Source of the DNA: Lachnospiraceae bacterium UBA4338
GTDB taxonomy: Bacteria > Bacillota > Clostridia > Lachnospirales > Lachnospiraceae
Direction of reading: 5' to 3'
DNA length: 64,000 bases
NCBI GenBank assembly: GCA_002393735.1
Contig: DGTK01000013.1
Coordinates: forward strand, 124,001 to 188,000
Shown here: piece after piece, positions 8,155 to 15,778 of the stretch
How positions within the stretch are numbered: position 1 is the stretch's first letter
Layout of the letters: each line of letters starts with the position of its first letter
The notes under the pieces: generated by a model
What the model was told of the DNA's origin: nothing
The model's input: the letters and a program-made list of their open reading frames with translations, nothing else
Database searches by the model: none
Made by a program: the position numbers and the translations under genes

Positions 8155-9093
8155 TTACCCAACACTCAATAGATTCATGACCATAGTCGTCATGATGTCT
8201 TTTTCCTTCGGGTCAGACTCGGCTATCATGAGAGTAATAGCTACAAGGGCGCCGTCACTGATAACCTTATGTCCATCTCTGAATAGTGCATTATTTCTGT
8301 TTAGAAATTCAAGGAATAAAGAAGCTGCGATTCGTTTGCAACCATCTGCAAAAGGGTGATCCTTAATCATAAAATACAAAAGATTGGCAGCTTTCTCCTC
8401 CAAAGAAGGATAAACTTCTCCTCCAAATACATCCTGATAAACAGCAGCAAGTATTCCTTCGATCTTGCCCGGTTCCTTCTCAACTCCGAAGACATCTGAT
8501 TTGAAGCTGTCTTCCATGCGGTCAACCATTGCGCGGCAGTCAGTATAAGTAATCCTGTATATCGGCTGATTACCTTCAGGCTTCTCCAAAGACTGATGAT
8601 CATATTTATCAAGTAAAGTCAGAGCTTGTGTATACAGATTTACTGCCTTTAAAACCTCATCAGAGTCACCTTCAATGGCGGTAGCCAGCATCTTGGCCTG
8701 AATTTCCACGGTCTTTTGTAAGGCCTCCAGGCGTTTGTCATTTATCGCATAGCCCTTAATGATATAATCCTTCAAAACCTTATTGGCCCACCGTCTGAAC
8801 TCTATGCCTCTCTGGGATTTAACGCGGTAGCCGACGGAAATGATGACGTCAAGGCTATAAAACGCTACCGGTTTATCAGAATTTGCAATATGCAAAAAAT
8901 GCATATTGCTTTCCTTATCTACCTCTTCATCAAATGAGTTATTAATATGCCTTGATATTACAGATTGATCTCTGGCAAATAGTTCAACCATCTGTGTCTG
9001 TGAAAGCCAAACGGTTTCATTTTCAATAGGCACACTCAGTCTTATTTCTTTATCCTTAGTTTCAAATAATACAATTTCATTTTCTTTAGCCAT
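8155..9093 (-). CDS. RhuM-family protein with C-terminal Fic/Doc domain
   Basis: The protein is about 312 residues. The first ~130 match the RhuM/virulence-protein family: a winged-helix-like segment W-L-S-Q-T-Q-M-V-E-L-F, then S-V-I-S-R-H-I-N-N, F-Y-S-L-D-V-I-I-S-V-G-Y-R-V-K-S and R-G-I-E-F-R-R-W-A. The C-terminal part is a Fic/Doc fold with H-P-F-A-D-G-C-K-R at about residues 246-254. The family consensus is H-x-F-x-D/E-G-N-x-R, so here Asn is replaced by Cys. Fic domains usually transfer AMP or phosphate to target proteins, and Doc-type ones act as toxins. The gene follows a small XRE regulator by 14 bases, which fits a toxin-antitoxin-like or self-regulated pair. The start at 9093 is chosen because GGGGGG lies six bases upstream. 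Confidence 0.85.
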   Translation of the reverse strand: MAKENEIVLFETKDKEIRLSVPIENETVWLSQTQMVELFARDQSVISRHINNSFDEEVDKESNMHFLHIANSDKPVAFYSLDVIISVGYRVKSQRGIEFRRWANKVLKDYIIKGYAINDKRLEALQKTVEIQAKMLATAIEGDSDEVLKAVNLYTQALTLLDKYDHQSLEKPEGNQPIYRITYTDCRAMVDRMEDSFKSDVFGVEKEPGKIEGILAAVYQDVFGGEVYPSLEEKAANLLYFMIKDHPFADGCKRIAASLFLEFLNRNNALFRDGHKVISDGALVAITLMIAESDPKEKDIMTTMVMNLLSVG

Positions 9094-9107
9094 ATTCATC
9101 CCCCCTG

Positions 9108-9323
9108 TTACTTCTCACTGATGCCATTCTCATTAAGCTTACGCTGCATCTCGACATAATATGAAAGCAGCCTAAGCACATATGGGGGAGCGTTCCTATG
9201 ACCCAGTTCCCACTCGGTCATCGTCCTGTAGGGAATCTCGAACTTTTCGCAGAACTCCTTGCGATTCAGTCCGGTAGACTCTCTTAATTCTTTCATTTTT
9301 ACACTAAACAATTCATCAGACAT
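9108..9323 (-). CDS. Small XRE-type helix-turn-helix regulator
   Basis: The 71-residue protein is essentially one helix-turn-helix DNA-binding domain (K-E-L-R-E-S-T-G-L-N-R-K-E-F-C-E-K-F, then R-T-M-T-E-W-E-L-G-H-R). It is followed by a short helix with hydrophobic repeats (Y-V-L-R-L-L-S-Y-Y-V) that could dimerise or bind a partner. A good ribosome site (AAAGGAG) precedes the ATG. It is the first gene of a pair with the RhuM-Fic gene. Its promoter is flanked by copies of TACTCAwTG, so it probably represses its own operon, like an antitoxin. Confidence 0.85.
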   Translation of the reverse strand: MSDELFSVKMKELRESTGLNRKEFCEKFEIPYRTMTEWELGHRNAPPYVLRLLSYYVEMQRKLNENGISEK

Positions 9324-9344
9324 AGCATTTCTCCTTTCGTGTTT

Positions 9345-9393
9345 TACTCATTGAGTATATTGTAACACATATTCTATATTTACACAATGAGTA
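9345..9393 (-). promoter_or_regulatory. Promoter with repeated operator of the XRE/RhuM-Fic pair
   Basis: A -10 box TACAAT (9359-9364) and a -35-like TTGTGT (9382-9387) are 17 bases apart. A perfect palindrome TACTCA-T-TGAGTA (9345-9357) lies at the start site. A second TACTCATTG copy (9385-9393) covers the -35 element. Binding to both would block polymerase, as expected for autorepression by the XRE protein. Confidence 0.7.
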
Positions 9394-9496
9394 TTTATAA
9401 AAGAGATTGTCTTGTCTTTCGTAAATCGTAGTTTTTTATAGGGGCAAAAACTACTCGTGCCCCGGTTTGCAAGAGATGGGGTGCATTTAACTGAAA

Positions 9497-10105
9497 TTAA
9501 ATCGTAATACTATCTTTGTATTTTTCAAACAGCTCGTGTGAATACTCCTTCTTCATATCTGAGTCCCTCACGATACTCCAAAGAGATGCGGCTGCTTTCA
9601 GTCTTTCATCATATATCTTCGTTGCATCATCCGCACAAAAATCTTTTACAAACATATTCCATTGAAGTGCAGATTTATCATATTTGACATATGTCCTTTT
9701 TCCATAGTAGATATCCAGAAGATCCCCCAGTGTAAAAGACTCATCTCCATTTTCCTTTACAGCCTTAGCTGACGCAACCATATCAACATTGAACTTGAAC
9801 GGTCTTACCCCTGTCTGATCCGCGTAGAATTCCCGGAATCTGTTGCCAAAAGTAAATCCGCACTCTATAAGCCCTGTACTAAGAGTCAGTTCCTTTATCG
9901 TGGTCTTAGAGCGTTTACTTTTCCTCTTTTCAGGCAGGATCTTATCGCCGGAAAAATAAGCCTTAATGATATCGTTCAACTCAATTTTGCTTCCACCGGC
10001 CTTAAGTCCATGCTCTTTACATATTTTGATCAGTTCTTCGCGATACCAATAATATTTACAAAATTCGTCGTAGTCTTTTATTTCGTTAAACTCCGGTCGT
10101 TCCAT
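9497..10105 (-). CDS. SAP-domain-like protein of unknown function
   Basis: The 202-residue protein has an N-terminal segment of about 40 residues that reads like a SAP helix-extended-helix (E-E-L-I-K-I-C-K-E-H-G-L-K-A-G-G-S-K-I-E-L, then I-I-K-A-Y-F). A basic linker follows (K-R-K-S-K-R-S-K-T-T). The larger C-terminal part resembles proteins annotated with a SAP plus DUF6434 domain, but I rank that match from memory only. A SAP domain would suggest nucleic-acid binding. The 3' end of this gene is partly duplicated about 700 bases upstream, in a scar beside the GNAT gene, so this stretch has recombined. Confidence 0.65.
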   Translation of the reverse strand: MERPEFNEIKDYDEFCKYYWYREELIKICKEHGLKAGGSKIELNDIIKAYFSGDKILPEKRKSKRSKTTIKELTLSTGLIECGFTFGNRFREFYADQTGVRPFKFNVDMVASAKAVKENGDESFTLGDLLDIYYGKRTYVKYDKSALQWNMFVKDFCADDATKIYDERLKAAASLWSIVRDSDMKKEYSHELFEKYKDSITI

Positions 10106-10130
10106 CCTACCTATCTCTGCCTTTTCCCAT

Positions 10131-10236
10131 TTATAGAATCAGTTTTTTTCTCACCGTATATGTATTGCCGGACAGTTCAAAGATTTCAAAGCCGGCCTTT
10201 TCATATAATCGTAATACTATCTAAACAGCTCGTGTG
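10131..10236 (-). pseudogene. Recombination scar: GNAT C-terminal remnant joined to a copy of the SAP gene 3' end
   Basis: On the minus strand, 10208-10131 encodes the C-terminal tail of a lost GNAT acetyltransferase (L-Y-E-K-A-G-F-E-I-F-E-L, then V-R-K-K-L) followed by a stop. It is not the tail of the intact GNAT gene next door. Immediately before it, 10207-10236 repeats 30 bases of the SAP gene's 3' end (9500-9515 and 9527-9540). An 11-base piece between those two blocks is missing. Neither fragment has a start codon or ribosome site. Confidence 0.75.
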
Positions 10237-10243
10237 TGTTTGA

Positions 10244-10714
10244 TTAAAAATTGTACTGCATGAAATTCTCGTTATGCTTAAATCCGTATGATTCATATAG
10301 CTTTACACCCATATCCGATGCTGTAATATAGATTGTTCCACAGCCATATTCTTTGGCCTCTTTTACAACTCTGTCAAGTAACTGCGTGGCGATTCCAAGG
10401 CGTCTATAGTTCGGATCTGTATACATGCTGGATAAGATACCTAATTTACCTGAAGGGCAGGTGAAGTAAGGCGGCTTTTCCGCAAAGGACATACCACTTG
10501 TTCCCACTATCTTATCTCCGTCAAAAGCGAGCCAGGAAACATAGGTGCCGGCAGCCATGTTCTTTTTGTAAAAATTCAAGAGATCCTTTTCAAGGTCCAC
10601 ACCTTCCGGAACAGTTTTGCCAGCTGATGTATATTCCTCCGTCAACTGGTCTATTCTCATTTTTATAATTGTACTTAATTCATTCTCCGTCAGTTTTTTA
10701 TATACAATATCCAT
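10244..10714 (-). CDS. GNAT-family N-acetyltransferase
   Basis: The 156-residue protein has the single-domain GNAT layout. It ends with the acetyl-CoA binding motif A (Y-T-D-P-N-Y-R-R-L-G-I-A-T-Q-L-L), then Y-I-T-A-S and L-Y-E-S-Y-G-F near the C-terminus. The acceptor substrate cannot be deduced. The start has a reasonable GAAGGGAAAGAG ribosome site. It lies between a methyltransferase gene and the recombination scar, so it belongs to the mobile-looking accessory part of the window. Confidence 0.87.
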   Translation of the reverse strand: MDIVYKKLTENELSTIIKMRIDQLTEEYTSAGKTVPEGVDLEKDLLNFYKKNMAAGTYVSWLAFDGDKIVGTSGMSFAEKPPYFTCPSGKLGILSSMYTDPNYRRLGIATQLLDRVVKEAKEYGCGTIYITASDMGVKLYESYGFKHNENFMQYNF

Positions 10715-10829
10715 TTGTTCTCTTTCCCTTCGAGCATTATCCTAATAGGCTTTTACATTAATGGTTATTTTATTTTTCACATATCGAATAAGATTCTCAT
10801 CCATCAGTTTTAAATTTAATCCTTTTTCT

Positions 10830-11615
10830 CTACGCTTCAAGTTCATATAGCCTATATATCTTTCGATACATCTTTCCGGTAAAAAGCAGTTTGAAAATAA
10901 ACCGATCTCTCTTTCCCAGTTCATCAACAAGCCTTCTAGGTGTCATTGAGTATTCTTTTTTAAACCTGATTCTTAGACCGCTAAGAAGTTTATTAATATC
11001 ATCAACTCCATATACTTTTGTCACACCAACTTCATTTATAGGATTCTTGTATTTTGACGCCTTAGCACCAAAAACGGTATAAACATCCATGAAAACATAA
11101 ATATGCTCATACTTATTCTGAAGAGTTAAGAAGAAAGATCTAAGTTGTTCATTGGTAAGATACATGCTTATTCCTTCAAGTATCACAATCACCGATTCAC
11201 TTTCAGGCAGGCTCTGAACGAACGAACTATCCGCTGCATTTAAAGTAATCATATGATATGAATCACTTTCAGAATAATACTTTTCCCTTATTTCAATAAC
11301 GTCGGCCAAATCCCCGTCGTACCACTTTTTATACGGCCTTTTTACCCTCTTAACCCTGCCATCAAGGCCGCATCCTATATGAAGCACCATACTTTCAGGA
11401 TGCTTTTTAAGCATAATATTTGTCCAGTCATCAAACAATCTTGCCCTCATGGCCATATTGTAGCAAAGCCACTTTGACTTAGACTTTCCCTTAAGTTCAA
11501 AGTTCTGCGAATCCCAGATTTTCTCAGCCATCTTATCTTTTAAAATAATATTCTGTTTACTCACCATTGCCTTCCCGTAAAGGGGAATATATAAAGTTTT
11601 ATTTACTTCATTCAT
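10830..11615 (-). CDS. Class I SAM-dependent methyltransferase, leucine carboxyl methyltransferase (LCM/TcmP) type
   Basis: The 261-residue protein matches the LCM/PPM1-like family, which O-methylates carboxyl groups or polyketide-like acids. The SAM-binding motif I is V-L-H-I-G-C-G-L-D-G-R near residue 78. It is followed by W-Y-D-G-D-L-A-D-V-I-E-I-R and the family motif I-L-E-G-I-S-M-Y-L-T near residue 145. The N-terminal helix has the usual W-D-S-Q-x-F and R-A-R-x-F-D-D elements. No biosynthetic partner is adjacent, so the substrate is unknown. A second, overlapping reading frame at its 3' end is not convincing. Confidence 0.85.
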   Translation of the reverse strand: MNEVNKTLYIPLYGKAMVSKQNIILKDKMAEKIWDSQNFELKGKSKSKWLCYNMAMRARLFDDWTNIMLKKHPESMVLHIGCGLDGRVKRVKRPYKKWYDGDLADVIEIREKYYSESDSYHMITLNAADSSFVQSLPESESVIVILEGISMYLTNEQLRSFFLTLQNKYEHIYVFMDVYTVFGAKASKYKNPINEVGVTKVYGVDDINKLLSGLRIRFKKEYSMTPRRLVDELGKRDRFIFKLLFTGKMYRKIYRLYELEA

Positions 11616-11687
11616 ATGCTCATCCTCTAAATATCGTCGTCTTAATAAGTGGCAGTGCCTTACCTTTAAAAGAAACTCACTTAATAA

Positions 11688-12566
11688 TTATATATCAAAT
11701 ATACTCATCTGCGTATATTTATCCGGCAGATCTGCCATATATTCAAAGCACTCGTCCGGTGTACACATTATCTCATTTTTACGGCATATCTCATAAAATA
11801 TTTTCTTAAGTTCCTTCGCATTGGGGCTTGGAAGTTCATACGAATTTCCGTAACTTTTTATATAGCGCTCTTTAAGACCGGGGAAGTTTTTATCCAAAGC
11901 AGCATAATAGTATTCCCTGTCGCCTTCCCTGAGCGTCAGCCCCATTCCAAAATCAATGACGCCTTTTACACCCACCCTGACACATTCATTTAAGATAGGT
12001 GTTATATTTTCTTTTGTATCATTAATAAATGGCAGAATCGGCGTCAGCCAGACTACTGTTGGAATTTCCCTTTTCTGCATTTCTTCGAGCACCTCTATAC
12101 GGCGCTTTGTATTACAGACATTTGGCTCTAATATCCTGCAAAGTTCATCATCATAAGTGGTAAGTGTCATCTGCACCACACACTTTGCCTTTTTATTAAT
12201 TTCATCAAGAAGGTCAATATCCTGAAGAATCCGGTCTGACTTGGTCTGGATGGCTACACCGAATCCATATTGTAAGATAATTTCAAGGCACTTTCTTGTC
12301 AGCCTCAGTTCTTCCTCGCAGTGCATATACGGATCTGACATCGCGCCGGTTCCAATCATACACTTCTTTCTTTTTGACCTTAATGCCTTTTCCAAAAGCT
12401 CCGGCGCATTTTGCTTAACTTCTATATCTTCAAAAGGATGCGTAAACTGATAGCATCTGCTACGGCTGTCGCAATAAATACAGCCGTGTGAACATCCCCT
12501 GTATATATTCATTCCATAATGACCACCGTTTCCGGTTAATATCCCTTTCGCATCCACAAAATGCAT
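11688..12566 (-). CDS. SPL-family radical SAM protein
   Basis: The 292-residue protein has a radical SAM cluster motif C-S-H-G-C-I-Y-C near residue 25 (C-x3-C-x2-C). It sits in the R-G-C-x-H-G-C-x-Y-C-D context of proteins related to spore photoproduct lyase, and the D-P-Y-M motif follows. The barrel continues with Q-T-K-S-D-R-I, M-T-L-T-T and L-T-P-I-L-P. It is shorter than true spore photoproduct lyases. It probably belongs to the widespread Rv2578c-like group of unknown reaction. A good GGGAGAG ribosome site precedes the start. It is separated by about 50 bases from the flavoprotein gene. Confidence 0.85.
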   Translation of the reverse strand: MHFVDAKGILTGNGGHYGMNIYRGCSHGCIYCDSRSRCYQFTHPFEDIEVKQNAPELLEKALRSKRKKCMIGTGAMSDPYMHCEEELRLTRKCLEIILQYGFGVAIQTKSDRILQDIDLLDEINKKAKCVVQMTLTTYDDELCRILEPNVCNTKRRIEVLEEMQKREIPTVVWLTPILPFINDTKENITPILNECVRVGVKGVIDFGMGLTLREGDREYYYAALDKNFPGLKERYIKSYGNSYELPSPNAKELKKIFYEICRKNEIMCTPDECFEYMADLPDKYTQMSIFDI

Positions 12567-12617
12567 CTTACATCTCTCCCTTAATACATGGCAGCACAGA
12601 CATCCCTGATATCTTTT

Positions 12618-13343
12618 TTATATTTTTTTCCATGGCCTTACTTTGCCTATCCAGCCATTTTCATTCCAGTACTTAAAGTCAGTATATTCCGGATTATCTT
12701 TGCCAAGTCCTGTCTGCAACATTCTGACTGCATAAAACTTTGCTTTCACCGCAATACCTGTATGGCCCGGTTTGCTGTAATTTATGGCGAGCATTTTATC
12801 AGCGACGCTTCTTAACTTCTTTTCAAAAGATGCCCTCTTCTTTTCATCTATTTTATCCCATTCAATTTCTGACATCAATTTAAAACTTACAACCTTTATT
12901 GTTGATATTCCCCACCATGAAAGACTGTCCTTAATATCCTTGGCAGTTGACTTTCCACCGGCTCCAAGGCACTGTGTTATTATTACTGCACGTTTTCCAA
13001 ACATTTCTTTCGCCGGACGGTGAGGCATCCATCTGTATCCAAAGTGGTCAAGCAATGCCTTCATTGCACCGGTTGTATGGAATACATATGCAGGAGATGT
13101 GAAGACCAGAAAATCTGCTTCAAGTAAGGATTTCTCAATTCTCTGAACTTTTTCAGCATCCTTACAAAGATTCTGATTACCTCTAAAGCATGTAGTACAT
13201 CCTGAACAGAATCCCGGGCCGTCCTTAGGAAGATAATATTCTGTAATCTCTGCCTTATCCTTAAACTTCTCCAAAAATAATTCTTTCATCTTGTATGTCA
13301 CACCGTGTTTTTCTGTTGCATTAATAACTGTAATTTTCATCAT
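12618..13343 (-). CDS. Flavodoxin-fold NAD(P)H-dependent FMN oxidoreductase
   Basis: The protein has about 241 residues. It starts with the flavodoxin-like beta strand K-I-T-V-I-N-A-T and has the FMN-binding region T-S-P-A-Y-V-F-H-T-T-G. A cysteine-rich C-S-G-C-x2-C motif near residue 47 is typical of the iron-sulfur-flavoprotein-like NADPH-dependent reductases in anaerobes. It is directly downstream of a TetR gene, whose stop overlaps an alternative ATG at 13361 (ATGA). I prefer the ATG at 13343 because GGGAG lies four bases before it. TetR probably represses this gene together with its own. Confidence 0.85.
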   Translation of the reverse strand: MMKITVINATEKHGVTYKMKELFLEKFKDKAEITEYYLPKDGPGFCSGCTTCFRGNQNLCKDAEKVQRIEKSLLEADFLVFTSPAYVFHTTGAMKALLDHFGYRWMPHRPAKEMFGKRAVIITQCLGAGGKSTAKDIKDSLSWWGISTIKVVSFKLMSEIEWDKIDEKKRASFEKKLRSVADKMLAINYSKPGHTGIAVKAKFYAVRMLQTGLGKDNPEYTDFKYWNENGWIGKVRPWKKI

Positions 13344-13357
13344 CAATCTCCCTTCTC

Positions 13358-13978
13358 TCATCCTGATTTTCTACCATATAATCTGTTAAACTCCCGTATG
13401 TGTGCTTCAAGCGTTTTAAGCGCCTCTTTCTCGCGCTTTGGCTCTCTGTCGCATACGGTCAAAAGCATATAAATCGGCGCATAAAAATGTAATGTCATAA
13501 TCTCAACGTTATCCGTTTGCAAAATCCCCGTCTGGCTCATCATTCCAAGCAGCATCCCCTGATAGGAAAGCGGATCATCAACATACTGCTTCATATAGAC
13601 ATCCGCAAGTTTCTTATCATGAAACTGTTCTATGGTCAGCATCTTTCGAAACCGCCTTGTATAATCATCATGAAGAAAATACAAAAATAAATTCTTCCCT
13701 AAGTCTATCAGCTGCTCTTCCGATATCTGCTTATAGATTTCGGCATCCACTGCCGCATCCGTTCCGCTAATTTGAAGCGCTCCCGCCTGTTCCACAAACC
13801 TTCGGTTCATCTCTTCAATAATCGCATCAAAAATCGCCTGCTTATTCTTGTAATGCTTATACAGTGACGGCGCCTTAATCCCAACCCTCGCTGCAATATC
13901 TGCAACAAAAACATTGGCATATCCCTTTTCGGAAAACAGTGTCAGCGCTTCATCAAGTATTCGTTGTTTTGTATCCAT
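13358..13978 (-). CDS. TetR/AcrR-family transcriptional regulator
   Basis: The 206-residue protein has a clear TetR N-terminal helix-turn-helix (I-L-D-E-A-L-T-L-F-S-E-K-G-Y, V-A-D-I-A-A-R-V-G-I-K-A-P-S-L-Y-K-H-Y-K-N-K). A variable ligand-binding C-terminal domain follows. It heads an operon with a flavin-dependent oxidoreductase. Two 18-bp palindromes in and after its promoter are evident operators, so it is autoregulated. The inducing ligand is unknown. An electrophile or quinone that the neighbouring reductase acts on would be a reasonable guess. Confidence 0.93.
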   Translation of the reverse strand: MDTKQRILDEALTLFSEKGYANVFVADIAARVGIKAPSLYKHYKNKQAIFDAIIEEMNRRFVEQAGALQISGTDAAVDAEIYKQISEEQLIDLGKNLFLYFLHDDYTRRFRKMLTIEQFHDKKLADVYMKQYVDDPLSYQGMLLGMMSQTGILQTDNVEIMTLHFYAPIYMLLTVCDREPKREKEALKTLEAHIREFNRLYGRKSG

Positions 13979-14008
13979 TCCCTATCCTCTTTCACTTAAA
14001 CCGGCTTT

Positions 14009-14057
14009 GGCTAATTTCATTTAGCCTTATTATAGGCTAATTTGAATTAGCCGTCAA
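14009..14057 (-). promoter_or_regulatory. TetR promoter with two palindromic operators
   Basis: The promoter is TTGACG (14052-14057), a 17-base spacer, and TATAAT (14029-14034). The spacer plus the last -35 base is itself a palindrome GGCTAATT-TG-AATTAGCC (14035-14052). A second near-identical 18-bp palindrome lies just downstream of the -10 (14009-14026). Their centres are 26 bp apart. A TetR dimer on the first site would cover the whole promoter core. Confidence 0.88.
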
Positions 14058-14060
14058 GTA

Positions 14061-14090
14061 AAAAATAAATCCGGGGAATAATTCCCCGGA
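14061..14090 (-). terminator. Intrinsic terminator after the C-GCAxxG-C-C gene
   Basis: A perfect GC-rich stem (CCGGGGAAT with its complement, 14071-14089) is followed on the minus strand by TTTATTTTTTA. The T run touches the -35 region of the TetR promoter, so the end of one transcription unit and the start of the next are packed together. Confidence 0.9.
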
Positions 14091-14097
14091 TGTAGCC

Positions 14098-14550
14098 TCA
14101 AAATGAGCATTCTTTTATATACTCTTCAAGTATTTCCGCTGCATCCCCTATAATCTCAGGGCACGGACGTTTCTTGTAATATTCTTTTGTTCTTGCCTCA
14201 GGAGTCGGGGCCTCACGCTTTACATTAAGGCCCAGAAGTTCACGGCAGACAATTGAACCGTGTTTCTCCTCAAATCTGTGAGCCAGTTCCTGCACTCTTT
14301 TATAATGCTCTGCCTTAACCTGTCCGGTTTCAGGTCCGTCATAACCGTAAAGTAATCCAATTACAATGAACATACCGCTGACAGATCCGCATACCTCACG
14401 AAGCCTGCCCATTCCTCCACCAAAGGAAGATGCCATTTTAAGTAGGTCAGATTCATTAACAGGAAGCATATCTGCAAAGGCAAGCACCACTGACTGAGAG
14501 CAGTTATATCCTTTCATAAAATTTGCCATTGCCATTTCTCTTCTGGTCAT
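14098..14550 (-). CDS. C-GCAxxG-C-C family protein
   Basis: The 150-residue protein matches the family named for its cysteine pattern. The N-terminal helix holds N-C-S-Q-S-V-V-L-A-F, followed by F-G-G-G-M-G-R-L-R-E-V-C-G-S-V-S-G, then I-V-C-R-E-L-L-G and R-P-C-P-E-I near the end. The family is common in anaerobic Firmicutes and often lies near redox or metal genes. Its cysteines suggest metal or cluster binding, but its function is unknown. A terminator follows directly. Upstream lies the pair of chromate-type transporter genes. Confidence 0.9.
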   Translation of the reverse strand: MTRREMAMANFMKGYNCSQSVVLAFADMLPVNESDLLKMASSFGGGMGRLREVCGSVSGMFIVIGLLYGYDGPETGQVKAEHYKRVQELAHRFEEKHGSIVCRELLGLNVKREAPTPEARTKEYYKKRPCPEIIGDAAEILEEYIKECSF

Positions 14551-14592
14551 TTTTTATCTCCTCCCGATTTTTTGTATGACACTTAAGCTTCA

Positions 14593-15153
14593 TTAAAGTC
14601 CGTATACAATTATACCAATAATACCTGAAATCACAATCAAAATAACCGGTGAAATACCTTTTTTAGTTATCTTCATTGATCCATAATATAAAGCTGCAAG
14701 AACAACTGTCACAATAGCAGCTGTATAATCAAACCTAAAACCAGTCTGTATATTCAGATTATTCCAGATTACTGATAAACCGGTTGCAAAAATAATACCG
14801 ATTACGCAGGGTTTCAATGCATCAAAAGTTGACTGAAAGGCTTTGTTCTTCATTAAGCCTTTGAATAAAAACATAATCAGAATAATAATAACATACGCAG
14901 GAAGCACAACTGCGGATGTCGCTATAACAGCTCCAATTATGCCTCCTTTTGAACTGCCTATATATGTTGCAAGATTCACCATAAGCGGACCGGGCGTACT
15001 CTCACTGACAGCTATCATATAAGTCAGCATTTCTTCGTCCATCCATCCGTGAGATAAAACTATTTCCCTGATTAATGCTATGGAAACATATCCGCCGCCG
15101 AATGAAAAGAGTCCGACTTTAAGGAAACCAATTAATAAATCCAGATATACCAT
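14593..15153 (-). CDS. chrA: Chromate transporter (CHR) family protein, one of a two-gene pair
   Basis: This 186-residue protein is a single CHR domain, half the size of a classical ChrA. It carries the family motif F-S-F-G-G-G-Y near residue 17 and S-T-P-G-P near residue 52, and about five or six hydrophobic helices. It is two bases downstream of a second CHR gene. In Firmicutes the two short subunits work as a heteromeric transporter. True chromate export has been shown for a few members only, so the substrate here is assumed. Confidence 0.9.
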   Translation of the reverse strand: MVYLDLLIGFLKVGLFSFGGGYVSIALIREIVLSHGWMDEEMLTYMIAVSESTPGPLMVNLATYIGSSKGGIIGAVIATSAVVLPAYVIIILIMFLFKGLMKNKAFQSTFDALKPCVIGIIFATGLSVIWNNLNIQTGFRFDYTAAIVTVVLAALYYGSMKITKKGISPVILIVISGIIGIIVYGL

Positions 15154-15155
15154 CT

Positions 15156-15725
15156 TTAATCAGTCTCCTTTTTCTTATTTTTATTAACAAAATAAATTAC
15201 AAAACCTGTAAGCGCTGCAAAAGCCATCAGCACCAGCGATGAAATATGAAGGGACATATAGGTTATTATCAGCATTCCAACAAGGGATGCGATCATAATT
15301 ACCGTCTGCCATGCTTTCAATTTCCCCTTTATTATCATTTTTATTGCAGCATCCGCAATCAGAATACCAACTGCAATTTTAATTCCCTTAAAAGCACCTG
15401 CAACCCACTTAATATCCAGGAATTTTTCCAGGAACACCGAAATAATAAATATAATAATAAATGATGGAAGTACCATGCCAATTGTTGCCACAACAGAACC
15501 TAAAAGTCTACGTTTTTTGTAACCAATATAGGTCGCAAGATTAATTGCAATCGGTCCTGGTGTCGACTCAGCAATCACCGTAATTTCCATCATTTCATCG
15601 TGTGTTATCCATTTTTTCTTTTCAACGCATGTATGCTCAATAAGTGACAGCATTGCATAGCCGCCACCAAAAGTAAAAGCGCCTATACGCGCAAATGTTA
15701 TAAATAATGAGATAAGTTCTTTCAT
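15156..15725 (-). CDS. chrA: Chromate transporter (CHR) family protein, second of the pair
   Basis: This single-CHR-domain membrane protein has F-T-F-G-G-G-Y-A-M near its N-terminus and E-S-T-P-G-P-I-A-I-N-L-A-T-Y-I-G, matching the neighbouring subunit. It ends in a lysine-rich cytoplasmic tail. The start at 15725 is preferred over 15752. It begins at the conserved first helix and has GAGG six bases upstream. The stop is two bases before the partner gene, so the pair is translated together. Confidence 0.9.
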   Translation of the reverse strand: MKELISLFITFARIGAFTFGGGYAMLSLIEHTCVEKKKWITHDEMMEITVIAESTPGPIAINLATYIGYKKRRLLGSVVATIGMVLPSFIIIFIISVFLEKFLDIKWVAGAFKGIKIAVGILIADAAIKMIIKGKLKAWQTVIMIASLVGMLIITYMSLHISSLVLMAFAALTGFVIYFVNKNKKKETD

Positions 15726-15778
15726 TACTGCCTCATCTTTATTAATTATCATCAGCGTCAGTATGTCTTTTAATACAG

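Noticed and set aside
10742..10930. A 62-codon open frame overlapping the 3' end of the LCM-type methyltransferase gene
   Set aside because: It lies in another frame of the methyltransferase gene, has no ribosome site and resembles nothing. The methyltransferase frame shows the coherent protein.
11688..12566. Spore photoproduct lyase itself
   Set aside because: The radical SAM motif fits the wider SPL family, but the protein is too short and lacks the features I would expect of a true DNA photoproduct lyase.
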